Shown here: positions 50,869 to 62,326 of the stretch, piece after piece
Numbering within the stretch: position 1 is the first letter of the stretch
Layout: every line of letters begins with the position of its first letter
From: Toxoplasma gondii ME49
Taxonomy: Eukaryota > Apicomplexa > Conoidasida > Eucoccidiorida > Sarcocystidae
Assembly (NCBI RefSeq): GCF_000006565.2
Contig: NC_031473.1
Coordinates: 3,565,634 to 3,629,633 of the forward strand
DNA: 64,000 nt
Direction of reading: 5' to 3'
Notes under the pieces: model-generated
Database searches by the model: none
Seen by the model: only the letters and a program-made list of their open reading frames with translations
What the model was told of the DNA's origin: nothing
Made by a program: the position numbers and the translations under genes

Positions 50869-53554
50869 ACGCTGTAAACAAGTGGGGTGCTGTGAATGAG
50901 GTCAGTGCCGCCTTGGTTTTTTGTGTGGGTCAAGGGAGTGTCTGGTGCGACGAACTCTGTGTTCGGCAATCGGCCTGATGGTATTCAAAGCTTCATGTTT
51001 CAGGGTCGGGTGCTTCTTGCCACTGCCTAGGAACAAGACGTAGGAACATTACTGTGCCTGGATGTGTGGATGGTGTGGGTTTAGTAAATTATCGAGCAGC
51101 ACCTTGAAGTACAGCTACCTTGTTACGACGTCCCCCCCCAGCTATTTAGTACTATTTATCCCTTCCGGAGAAAATTGGTTATCTTTAATCTCCGGCAGTT
51201 GACCCCGCTACGAGCTGCAGTCGGGGAGATTTCTTGTGTCTTACCTGCTAACCGAGGATGAGCGGAATCGACATCGAGTCGAATGTTGTATTGTGTGTGT
51301 GAAAACGGTGGAATCACGCCCACCAGTTGCTGTCCCCGACGACGCCGACCCGATTGATGAGATGCGTCTCTCAAACGCATAACCGGCTCAATGTTTAATT
51401 CGTATTGCGTGCCCTGAGTTTGACAGATGGAGTGGGTCCAATGAGTCGTTGACCATTCTAAATCGTGGATGATGTCGAGATGATGAGGACAGTAGTGTTT
51501 TGAGGACCGGGGTTTGGTGTCGCGGTACCTCGATTCGCTGTATGGAAGGCGGGATTTTGTCGGCGGTACGGCGGTACATATGAGGACCTCGACGTTGGAG
51601 GAGTTGTCAGCAGTAGCTGTGTGTTGGGACAGTGCCACTTTGTTGGTACTTGTGGGTGAGTCGAGCGCCGGCGAGGAGGGACTCTGTGTTAGGTCACGGG
51701 CCGACGCCAGATGTGTGACTTTCTGTGGTTTCGGTCGCGTGTTGCGTGTTGCTGTGTAGAAGCGAAGAGTAGGAACGCTGGCCTTTGTGGCGGTTCAACG
51801 GCGGCGTAGGAAGGGTGTCCAGGAGAGGGATCGTTTGCTGAATGGCATGGGTGTTGTTTTCGTTCGCTGGTTGTGTGGACCACCCGCGATTCACTGCATG
51901 TTCCTGTCAGAAACGGATGACGGGAAGGAGTGAGTTCGAGGCGTGAGACGGTGTTTGGTTGTGGTGGCCGTGGAGCCCACAGCACCAGCCGTGGCGGCGT
52001 AGTCTCGGTCGCGACGGTAAGACTGTTAGGAGCGGGGGTGCCGGACTGTCCAACTGGTGGTGCGCATGCAGAATACGCAGGGCGGTTTGGCGAGAGGCGC
52101 GCGGTTTGCATTTGCAGATGTGAAACCGGCTACTGTGATGGAGGTAGCATCGTTTCAGGTATTGTCGTTTGCTACGCCTGTAGATGGTTCACACCCTGCG
52201 TGGAGTCATTTATCTCGGTGATGCTGCGATGTACATCACCTCGTGAAGGATCGGGGGAGGCGAATGTTGTGGTTGCTACCGTTTGATAGTGGATTTGTTC
52301 AACAGCGATCCGTGGCAGCGCGGTTGATGACGGTAGCACGCTGACATCAAACGCGTTTATGCATGTTATATTACTGACTCCCCGGTGCTGTAGCTGAGTC
52401 TGCAGGATGTCAGCGCGGGACATCTATGTTTTCGGCAGGCAGTTGAGATCGTATTGGATGCCTCAGTTTTGGGGGTCAACTCGTGTGTGTCACTGTACAG
52501 GAAACGATTGTAAGGACAGTATCCCGTCAGGACGTGTGGCAGATGTGTTGGCACGCATGGCGGGAAGCGGGGCAGTTTGCTTTACTGTGTGTGCGTCGTT
52601 TTCCGTCACTGGCGTTTGTTGGCCAACCGCGACTGGCGACAGTTGGAGTCTACTAACACTGGATCAAGAGGACTGATGTCGAGTAGATTGTCAATGTTTG
52701 GTTTTGCAGGGTGTGAAGCCAAACCCGCCAGTGGTGCGCTCCATCGTTTTCGCTATGGTGGCTCTGTAAAAAACGTCTGTAACGGTCTGCCCTACCAGTG
52801 CTTCTGCGCGTGCTGACTGTACAGGGCTGAGTGGGGCGAGGTGCGTGGTGTGCATTTTCAGGATTGATGGAGGTCCATGTGAAGCATGTGGCAACGATTC
52901 AGACATTGCCATTAGTTGCGCCTGCAGGTGATCACACTGAGCAATCATTCACCCGTGTCGGCGATACTGCAATGTGCATCACCATCTCGAGGTGGTGTTC
53001 AAGCAGGAGTTGTGGCCGATAGAGTTTCATAGTGGAGCACCTCAATAGCAATGGTTCACAGCGCATTTGATGACTGCACCACGCCGACATGGAACGCGTA
53101 GCCATGTATCAGGACACCGCCACCTTGTTGGTATATGTATGTCAAGCCAGTACCAGCGGCGACGAACAATGGGATGCAAACTCAGCGCTCATCACATTCG
53201 CTGCATCCCTTCTGATGCTCAGGCATTGCCCTTCGCTGTTTAGAATCATCAAGTAGGAACATTACTCCGTGTGTTCTATAGAGGTTGTGCGTGCATGGTT
53301 GCACTGGCTGAGCCATGACACGGCAGGGGACGCCTCAGTGAACGGTTCCTCCCAACGTCCCCGTGATCGGTGTGAGGATCTCGCGTCTTACAAAGGCCCA
53401 CGAATGAGGGAACCCTGTGGGCGCCCATCACCAATGTAGTACTGGGGCACACTGACAAAACGTCTACGCCCGCGCATGTGACGGGACGTTTTGTCCGGAA
53501 ACCATCGGGCAAGTCATCAACTGTTTCCTCTCACGAAAAAGAAAAAGAAACGTA

Positions 53555-53905
53555 ATGTCTTGTTCACATGAACCAATCACCAGCGAACGCTGGTCTGTGT
53601 GCAGCTGCAATGTTGAAAGCGGAGGAGAATGCAGCGGCGTCTGCGCGTTGCTTGAGATGGCGGCTCGGGTTCAGAGCTGGACTCCACTAATAGTATTTTT
53701 CACTCTGGTTTTTGTATGTCATACGTTTCGAGAGTGCGGGTGTGTGGCTATCGCCAAACCCGTGTGTTCGCCTTGGCTGGCAGGATATCTCCGCTCAGCC
53801 TCGACCAGGGGCATCGATGGGCCTCTTTACCCCTTGACGAGGACCCTAATCTGTTCGGGCGCAGCAGGGGTGTTTTCGGTAGTGCCAATGCGTCTGCGAC
53901 TATAG
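53555..53905 (+). CDS. Putative secreted protein of a repeat-embedded family, copy 2
   Basis: Near-identical to the 44413-44742 copy. The same signal peptide (MAARVQSWTPLIVFFTLVFV) starts at the in-frame ATG 53657; the upstream ATG at 53555 adds 34 residues. A one-base deletion near 53839 (CTTGACGAGG against CTTGAACGAGG in copy 1) shifts the frame, so the C-terminus reads RTLICSGAAGVFSVVPMRLR instead of NEAPNLFGRRRGVFR and ends at a TAG three bases before the 796-base N gap. Which copy is ancestral is unclear. One or both may be non-functional. Confidence 0.33.
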   Translation: MSCSHEPITSERWSVCSCNVESGGECSGVCALLEMAARVQSWTPLIVFFTLVFVCHTFRECGCVAIAKPVCSPWLAGYLRSASTRGIDGPLYPLTRTLICSGAAGVFSVVPMRLRL

Positions 53906-53907
53906 CT

Positions 53908-54703
53908 NNNNNNNNNNNNNNNNNNNNNNNNNNNNNNNNNNNNNNNNNNNNNNNNNNNNNNNNNNNNNNNNNNNNNNNNNNNNNNNNNNNNNNNNNNNNN
54001 NNNNNNNNNNNNNNNNNNNNNNNNNNNNNNNNNNNNNNNNNNNNNNNNNNNNNNNNNNNNNNNNNNNNNNNNNNNNNNNNNNNNNNNNNNNNNNNNNNNN
54101 NNNNNNNNNNNNNNNNNNNNNNNNNNNNNNNNNNNNNNNNNNNNNNNNNNNNNNNNNNNNNNNNNNNNNNNNNNNNNNNNNNNNNNNNNNNNNNNNNNNN
54201 NNNNNNNNNNNNNNNNNNNNNNNNNNNNNNNNNNNNNNNNNNNNNNNNNNNNNNNNNNNNNNNNNNNNNNNNNNNNNNNNNNNNNNNNNNNNNNNNNNNN
54301 NNNNNNNNNNNNNNNNNNNNNNNNNNNNNNNNNNNNNNNNNNNNNNNNNNNNNNNNNNNNNNNNNNNNNNNNNNNNNNNNNNNNNNNNNNNNNNNNNNNN
54401 NNNNNNNNNNNNNNNNNNNNNNNNNNNNNNNNNNNNNNNNNNNNNNNNNNNNNNNNNNNNNNNNNNNNNNNNNNNNNNNNNNNNNNNNNNNNNNNNNNNN
54501 NNNNNNNNNNNNNNNNNNNNNNNNNNNNNNNNNNNNNNNNNNNNNNNNNNNNNNNNNNNNNNNNNNNNNNNNNNNNNNNNNNNNNNNNNNNNNNNNNNNN
54601 NNNNNNNNNNNNNNNNNNNNNNNNNNNNNNNNNNNNNNNNNNNNNNNNNNNNNNNNNNNNNNNNNNNNNNNNNNNNNNNNNNNNNNNNNNNNNNNNNNNN
54701 NNN
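53908..54703. other. Assembly gap (796 N)
   Basis: A run of 796 N. The matching interval in the other copy (44767-45952) is 1186 bases, so either the gap length is an estimate or this copy carries a deletion of about 390 bases. Confidence 0.99.
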
Positions 54704-56103
54704 CCGGGGGATTCCTAGCGGCTGGCCTGTTAATCCTGCTTGAGCGAGGTTGACGTCGAGTCGAGTGCTGTCTTGTGTTCATGAAGGCGGAGGAAGCAAA
54801 CCCACCAGTCGCAGTCCCAGACGACGTCAACGTGTTGATTCGGGGCGTCTGTCAAAGGCGTACCTGACTGAGTGTTCGATTCGTGTTGCGTGCTCTGACG
54901 ATGCTGGATGGCGTGGGTTCGGTGATTCGTTGATCATTATGGAACGTGCGTGGGGTCGAGGCGCTGGGGATCGCACGGGTTTGATGTTTGGGGATCGCAA
55001 TGGTTGTGCCTGATTCAGTCCTGGAGGGCGGGATTTCGTCGGCAGTTCCGCGGAAAATTCGATGATCTCGAGGTTGGAGGATGTGTGAGCAGTAGGTTCC
55101 AGTGTCACTAGGCCTGCGTACGTCTTGGCGGTTTTTGACAGTGCATTTGGTGGCATCAGCACCCTCAGGTTAGCCGAATTGTTTTTTGTCAATACAGCAC
55201 AATCCAATATTGGTAACTGTGGGTGACGCGAGTGCCATGGTGGAGGCACTGTGTATGCGGCGAGCAGCTGTGAGCAAATTCGTGACCTTATTGTGTGGGA
55301 GGCGATTGCTGGCTGCCCCTGTATAGCAACGGCTAGTAGGCACATCAACCGCGTGAATCGTCTGGGTGGTTTGCACGCCGCCATTCGACCAGAGGCTCGA
55401 TGAGTTGTAGCATTGCGTATTCAACCTCTTCGCTCCTCGGTATATTGATTACGGTGGTCAGCAGCAAAACCGGGGGATTCCTAGCGGCTGGCCTGTTAAT
55501 CCTGCTTGAGCGAGGTTGACGTCGAGTAGAGTGCTGTCTTGTGTTCATGAAGGCGGAGGAAGCAAACCCACCAGTCGCAGTCCCAGACGACGTCAACGTG
55601 TTGATTCGGGGCGTCTGTCAAAGGCGTACCTGACTGAGTGTTCGATTCGTGTTGCGTGCTCTGACGATGCTGGATGGCGTGGGTTCGGTGATTCGTTGAT
55701 CATTATGGAACGTGCGTGGGGTCGAGGCGCTGGGGATCGCACGGGTTTGATGATTGGGGATCGCAGTGGTTGTGCTTGATTCAATCGTGAAGGGCGGGAT
55801 TTCGTCGTCGGCTCTACGGTGTAGATGCGTACCTCGCGGAATGCTCGGTTCGCAGTGAGGGCTATCACTTCGTCTTCATCTCAGTTCTCCTGTATCGTCG
55901 GAAGTGCATGGGGTGGCATCAGCGCGCCAAAGTCATGCAGATTATGGTTTGTCAAGTCAGTGCCACCGTGTTGGAACATGTGAGCAGAGATACTTCATGT
56001 GAGAGGCGGGTGTGTGTTAGGCGAACAGCAGAGGCCGGATCCGTTACTTCCACTTTCGCTGGTCGCCTGCTCCGTGTCCACGTAAGGAAGAAAAAGTAGG
56101 AAC

Positions 56104-56123
56104 NNNNNNNNNNNNNNNNNNNN
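56104..56123. other. Assembly gap (20 N)
   Basis: Twenty N between two satellite fragments. The right side resumes inside a monomer whose beginning is absent, so the join may be artificial. Confidence 0.99.
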
Positions 56124-57101
56124 ATCGGGCGTCTGTCAAGGCGTACCTGACTGAGTGTTCGATTCGTGTTGCGTGCTCTGACGATGCTGGATGGCGTGGG
56201 TTCGGTGATTCGTTGATCATTATGGAACGTGCGTGGGGTCGAGGCGCTGGGGATCGCACGGGTTTGATGTTTGGGGATCGCAATGGTTGTGCCTGATTCA
56301 GTCCTGGAGGGCGGGATTTCGTCGGCAGTTCCGCGGAAAATTCGATGATCTCGAGGTTGGAGGATGTGTGAGCAGTAGGTTCCAGTGTCACTAGGCCTGC
56401 GTACGTCTTGGCGGTTTTTGACAGTGCATTTGGTGGCATCAGCACCCTCAGGTTAGCCGAATTGTTTTTTGTCAATACAGCACAATCCAATATTGGTAAC
56501 TGTGGGTGACGCGAGTGCCATGGTGGAGGCACTGTGTATGCGGCGAGCAGCTGTGAGCAAATTCGTGACCTTATTGTGTGGGAGGCGATTGCTGGCTGCC
56601 CCTGTGTAGCAAGAGCTTGTAGGCACATCAACCGCGTGAACCGTCTGGGTGGCTTGTACGCTGCCATTCGACCAGAGACTCGATGAGTTGTAGTACAGGG
56701 TGTTCAATCTCTTCGCGCCACGGTATATTGGTTATGGCGGCCAGCCGCAAACTGGGGGATTCTTTGTGGCTTCCCTGCTATTCTTGCATGAGCGGGGTTG
56801 ACGTCGAGTCGAGTGCTGTCTTGTGTTCATGAAGGCGGAGGAAGCAAACCCACCAGTCGCAGTCCCAGACGACGTCAACGTGTTGATTCGGGGCGTCTGT
56901 CAAAGGCGTACCTGACGGAGTGTCCGATTCGCGTTACGTGTCCTGGGATTGCTGGCTGGCATGAGGTCAATGAGCCGTCGACCATTCGCAATCGCGAGAG
57001 AGGCCCACGTGGTGAGAATAGCAGGTTTTTGAGGTCTGGGGTTCGCTATGGTTTCGCTTGATTCACTGCATGGAAGGTGGTATTTTCTCGGTAGTTCCGC
57101 A

Positions 57102-58605
57102 GTATGCATGAGACTATCGCGAAGTGGAGGCGCCTTCAGCAGTAGGCGCTAGGCTTCTAAGCTACGCTGGTTCGTCGCCGGCCGTTCGCAGCGCATCTGG
57201 TGACGTCGGCCTTTCGAGATCCCAAATGGTGTGTAGGTCGGTGACGCAGTGAGAATTGCTATATGTGCGTGCGCTGGACCAGGTCGGATAAAGTGTGTGT
57301 CTGGCGAGCGGTTGAGGTCGCCTCTTACACTTCCGCGTTCGGCTTTCGCTGTTAATTGCTGCTGCACAGCTGGAATCAGTAGGAGCCCTGGCATTTCTGT
57401 CAGTCGCGCAGGGGTGGTGTCAGAGTGCCCAGGATAGGGACAGTTTAATGAAGTGTGTGGACATTGTTTCCGTTCGCTGGTTGTGTGGACCACCCGCGAA
57501 CCGTGGCATCCAATGCCTGTTAACTCCGGATCACGGGGAGGAGTGGCATCGATGCGACTGACGCTGTTTGGTTATGCTGGAGCCAAGCCCACCAGTCGTG
57601 CCGTCGGGCGTAGTGTCGGTTGCTGTGATGAGACTCTGAACAGCGTTATCGACGGTGCGAGTAGTGCCGTTTCTGTGCTGAGTGTAGATGGATGTGTGGC
57701 TTGAGGTGTGCGTTTTGGCCGATGTGGTGACGGTGACGAAGATTCAGAGTTTGACGTTAGAGGCGACTGCAGACTAGTCACATGGTGCACTGTCGTCTTC
57801 ATGTCAGCGATGGCGCGAAGTACACCACCATCTCGAGGATTGGTGGCGGCAGCGGCTGCGGGTGCTAGCCTTTCATGAAACATTGGTTCAAGAGCGNNNN
57901 NNNNNNNNNNNNNNNNNNNNNNNNNNNNNNNNNNNNNNNNNNNNNNNNNNNNNNNNNNNNNNNNNNNNNNNNNNNNNNNNNNNNGGGGTGACTGATGTGT
58001 GTCGCTGTGCAGGTGCAGCGTGTAGGGGCAGTACCCTGTCAGTCAGTACCGCATGAGAGATGGCATGTATCCAGCAGAGACACAACACGCTGAATTGCTT
58101 GGGCATCAATTCCGTTCTCTGGCTGTGTGAGCCACCCGCGAACCGTGGCATCCAATGCCTGTTAATCCCGGATCACAGGGAGGAGTGACATCGAGCCGAC
58201 TGATGCTGTTTGGTTGTGCTGGAGCCAAGCCCGCTAGTCGCCAGTCGTGCTTTCTGGGGTTGTGTCTCCTGCTGCAGTGATTCTGGCAAGAGCGCGCGTT
58301 ACGCGCTGTGCGACTAGTGGTGTTTCTGTGCTGTGTATGTAGGAATGCGTGACTCGAGACGCGGGGTGTGCCACTTCCGGCATGAAGCCTGCCGATGTGA
58401 CGAAGATGACAATAGTGACGACTGCGAATTTTCTGGTCTGGAGAGGCTGCTGATTATTCACATCGTCCATCGTGGTACTCATGTCGCCGATGCTGTGGTG
58501 TGCATCACCACCTTGACGAGCGGTGTAGGCAGTAGCTGTGGAAGCTAGTCTTTCATAATGCATTGATTTAACGACAATCGTTCGCGGTGACCTTGATGAC
58601 ATCAG
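57102..58605. repeat. 1.58-kb duplicated satellite block, copy 2
   Basis: Second copy of 49292-50868, interrupted by an 88-base N run at 57897-57984. The bases just before the gap (GCTAGCCTTTCATGAAACAT) are missing from copy 1 because a 20-N gap lies there, so each copy partly fills the other's gap. Confidence 0.85.
57897..57984. other. Assembly gap (88 N)
   Basis: A run of 88 N inside the second copy of the 1.58-kb block. The equivalent bases in copy 1 are about 50084-50248. Confidence 0.99.
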
Positions 58606-60200
58606 ACCCGCTGAACTCAAACGGGTCGCGGTGTGTCAGGGCGTGCCTCATTGTTGGTATATGTGGGTCAGTAGAGTGCCAGGGACTACGAACCGTGTGT
58701 TGGGCCAGAGGCCGACTTCGGAGCCGTCACCTTGTTGGTTCGGGTCGGGTTTTTTCACTTCGCTATCCGTCAAGGTGACGTAGTAAGAATGATGTGTTGG
58801 AACATTTGCATGGTGTGTATGTTAGCATTCTGGGTGTATCGCTGTGTGCTGAAGTATTATGTGATCATTCGCTTCTCCTGTCTGTCGCTAATTATGTTGA
58901 CCAGCCTCAGCCGGTGAGATGCTTCGCGTCAACTTTGTTGACAGTGTGCACGCGTGACCTCCAGTTAACTGTCGGTGCTTGGTTGCGCTGAAGGTGAAAT
59001 CCAAGCCCACCAGGCGTGCCTTCGCGCGTAGCGCATGCGGCTGCAGTGAGTCTGGCAGGGGTGCGCGTTACTCACTGTGCAACTAGTGGTGTTTCTGTGC
59101 TGAGCATAGAGGAATACGTGGCTCAAGTCGTGCGGTGTAATTTTCCAGGCATAAGCAAGAAGCCGTCGAGAGCAACAGGCATCGATTCAGACTTTGGCGG
59201 TACTTTCGCCTGCAAATGACTCGCGCCGTGAGTTGAGTCATTCATGTAGGCGATGCTGCGATGTACACCACCAGCACGAGGAGTGGTGGAGACGGCGGCT
59301 GTGGATGCCAGCGTTTCATAGTGCATTAGTCAACAGCGATCGTTGGCAGCACAGTTGACGACCTCAGCACGCCGAGGTCAAGCGCGTCGCTGCATGTTGG
59401 GACAGTTCCAACCTGTTTGCATACGTGAGTCAGCAGAGTGCCAGCGGCGACAGAGTGTGTCTGCGGCGAGCGACTGTTGTGCGATACGTCACACCGTTGC
59501 TTGGTATCGGATGTTGCCTGGTGTTGTGTAGGAAGCGGAAGTAGGATCACCAGGCTTGCTGTTGGATCGACAGAAGTAGGTGTTCAGCAGAAGGACAGTT
59601 TGCTTATTTGCGTGGACATCGATTCGGTTCGCTGGTTGTGTGGACTTACACGCGACCAGCGACACGCAATGCATGGTAACACCGGATGACCGCGTCACGG
59701 GGAGGAGTGACATCGAGGCGAGTCACCGTGTTTGTTGTGGATGCCGTGGAGGCAAGCCCACCAGTTGTGCCTTCTGGGGTTGTGTCTCCTGCTGCAGTGA
59801 TTCTGGCAAGACCGTGGGTGAGAGTTTGTCGGACTAGTGGTGCATGTGATTAGGACACAAGTCTTTTTCACGCGGGGCGCGCGGTGTGTTTTAGTAGGGG
59901 TGAAGGAGATTGAAGTGATGGGGATGTTATGGAGTCTTTGTATTTGTTTTTCCCAAGTCAGCAGAAGGGTAGTTTTCTCATGCGAAGGCGTGTATTCGCG
60001 TCAACGATGCCGTGACATTCATGACGACGTCGCGTGGCTGAACGGGGGAACAGGAGCTGCTAGATATCATGAATGTAGTGTCGTCTCAGACCTCGTTTGC
60101 CCTCCACCTGACGCGGATAGCATCTGTGTCGGCAAATGTGGGTCAGCCCGGAGGCTGCCACCGTGACCTGTGCGGACGGCGACTGGGTGTCACCGCGGGT

Positions 60201-61983
60201 GCACTACTTCGTCTAGTCATGATCCGCATTTTGTTGTTGATCAGTAACAAGACGTACGGTTTCCGGTTATGACACTATAAGCAGGAACCCGCAACTCCAT
60301 GTCGAATAGTCCTTCTATCAGCTACACCCAATAGTTGTTGCTCGTCGCAGACTGCTCAGGTGACGCATGTGAGGACTTGCAGATAATTTCAGACATTGGA
60401 CTAGCACCGCTGGTGTGTGGGCGACTCTGGTGTGATGGTGAGGTCATGTGGATGCATAAATATCACTTTAGCGTATGGTTGTAACGAAGTAAGAGACGGC
60501 GATGCGGGCGCGGTAGAGGGCGCGATATAGCTGAAGGCAGTCATATGAAGCGTTTCGTCGAATGTGGGGTGGGGTGACGTCAGTGGCGTCGTTGCCGTGG
60601 TGTGTAGCCTCGCTCCGCCCGCAGTGGAGGCAGCCTGGAGATTGGCTGCCAGGTCGGTTGCGGTGGCGGAGTCCTCGTGGTGACACTGTGGGACGGGCAG
60701 GAGGGGTGTGCACAGTCTCGATGCGAGTGAGAGAGTCAATGTCGTGTTTATGGCGGAGCCGTCGCTGAATTACGGTGAGGTATTCGTGTTATTCACGCTG
60801 CGTTACGCGATCGTCACGGACATCTTGGTTGCTGGAGGGTGCAACAGGAGCGGCCAGCGTTTCGTGGTGCATTGTGCGGTAAGGGGTCGTTCATAGCGGA
60901 TTCGGTGGCAGCAGCGGCAACTCAGGACAGCGGCACGTACGGGGGTATGTTGCTTTTTGCCGGTGTCACAGCTGTCGAGAAGTTAGGTACAATGCTTTGG
61001 ATAGTCTGCTTCGCAGAACTTTGACTGGTTGTTTCGCATCTCCAGTTCCTGCTTCAGTACATAGTTTCTATGTGTAACCGCACACCGTGTCGGTTATATA
61101 CGATACCGGAGAAAATGTGTAGTGTCCGTTCAACATTCGTTTGGCAATGTTAGCATCAGGTCGACTGTGGTTCGTGATTGGGTGCAACGGGAACAAGCTC
61201 AGTAGACAATCTTGATTGTGGTGCAGTATGCTTTATTACAGTGATAGTGGTTGGAGGATTTGTGACGCCACTAAGATGAAAGGAATGTAGGCAGTGGCAG
61301 GACTTTGTTTTTTTTCCATGGAATCGACAGGGAGCCAAGCCGTCTGTTCAGGCGGAGGCTCCGAGTGATGCTCAGAAATGGCTTCAAAAACGGAGTGACT
61401 ACTCTTCGTAATGGTGAACATCAGGTGTGACACGTTGTGGAATGAACGAGATATCTGGTATCTTCTTCACGCTTCAATGACAGTCCATGGGTGTCACCAT
61501 GCGAGCTTTGGACTTTTTACATTTGCGATGACCGGAAATGTTTCTCGTCTAAGGTGGTGCCTTTTTCCATGTTATACGACAGTCCCAGAGGCTATCTCTT
61601 CTCAGTCGTTTTCCTCAGATTTTAAATCGTTACCTGGGAAGAAGAGTAGGCTCCTTGTCATCACGGATACTTTACGTGGCTTATCCGTCTTCATTTACAT
61701 GTTGCGTGACTCGCAAGATACCGTACAGTTATTTCCGGACCGGACTTGATGCGCATGCTTGATCCCTGCACCGACGTTCGATATGCTTCTTCAGATCACC
61801 ACACTAAGGCCGGAAGTTGTCGTTGGTTGAATTAGTCTTTCTTCTCTCTGTTGCATGATCTTGCACTTGTCCGAAGGAACCCGTCTCCTGTAGACCTAGC
61901 CCCTAGACGCACCGGTTGTTTATGCCGTGCAAAACTGGTCCAGCATTATTCCAGCTAGGGAGGGAAGGAACAGTGGTTGTTAC
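60201..61983. other. Right edge of the satellite zone, no gene recognised
   Basis: Satellite landmarks fade after about 60.2 kb and the G/T excess after about 61 kb. An open frame at 61411-61749 (+) has no motifs. A minus-strand acceptor near 61763 (GGTGCAG) could start a short terminal exon for the putative gene to the right, but this is speculative. Confidence 0.4.
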
Positions 61984-62326
61984 CCAAGCGTAGATACGCA
62001 GCTGCATTGGTGAAAAGCAGAGGATATTCCCGCTGAACGACGAAAGCGCTGAACTCTGCGGGAGAGAGTTGGAGAAATTTGCACTTTTGCAACGCCATCC
62101 AATCGTTGACTGACAAGTGATGGCTCGGCCAGAGTCGACTTGTGCAGGCCGTGGTGTTGGTTTCGTCCTACCAGACCTTGGGGACGAGCTGGCCAAACAG
62201 AGAGAGTCGTAACCACATACAGTTGAAGAAGGAATGACTCAGTGTTGAGGACTTACCAGAAGGCGTCAGGGGAGACGGAGGCACACAAGAGCTGGATTCG
62301 CGCGGCAAGCAATGGCCGGGCCTGTC
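61984..62326 (-). CDS. Two exons of an unrecognised minus-strand gene (partial)
   Basis: Two minus-strand segments join in phase: 62326-62257 (ends SPLTPS, donor CTG-GTAAGT) and 62109-61984 (acceptor CTTGTCAG, donor GG-GTAACA). The second exon reads NDWMALQKCKFLQLSPAEFS followed by AFVVQREYPLLFTNAAAYLR, a well-mixed, amphipathic sequence unlike the random frames around it. I do not recognise the family. Start codon and further exons were not found. It lies just outside the satellite block and would show that normal gene-bearing DNA resumes here. Confidence 0.4.

Larger units (their letters stand above)
45300..60200. repeat. Diverged satellite DNA, subfamily 2 (about 750-bp monomers)
   Basis: Two landmark motifs recur with a period near 750 bases. 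GA(C/T)(G/A)TC(G/A)AG(T/C)(C/A)GA or close variants occur near 45999, 46765, 47525, 48280, 49735, 50448, 51265, 51925, 52670, 54751, 55517, 56799, 57545, 58187 and 59708. About 40 bases after most of them comes A(A/G)(G/C)CC(C/A)(A/G)CCAGT, for example 46040, 46815, 48337, 49076, 49777, 54796 and 59758. A third landmark, GTAGG(C/A)(A/G), falls roughly once per monomer (46600, 47361, 48107, 49570, 51041, 51770, 53255, 59541). Monomers range from near-identical (54751 and 55517, offset 766) to barely alignable. No gene is recognised inside except the 53.6-kb open frame. Confidence 0.7.

Noticed and set aside
53748..54830. Very long open frames spanning 53.7-54.8 kb
   Set aside because: Their length comes from the 796-base N gap, which contains no stop codons.
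33904..60200. Possible CRISPR array, rRNA cluster or telomere repeats
   Set aside because: Repeat units are hundreds of bases long, without short direct repeats and spacers; no rRNA-like conserved cores and no TTTAGGG-type runs were seen.
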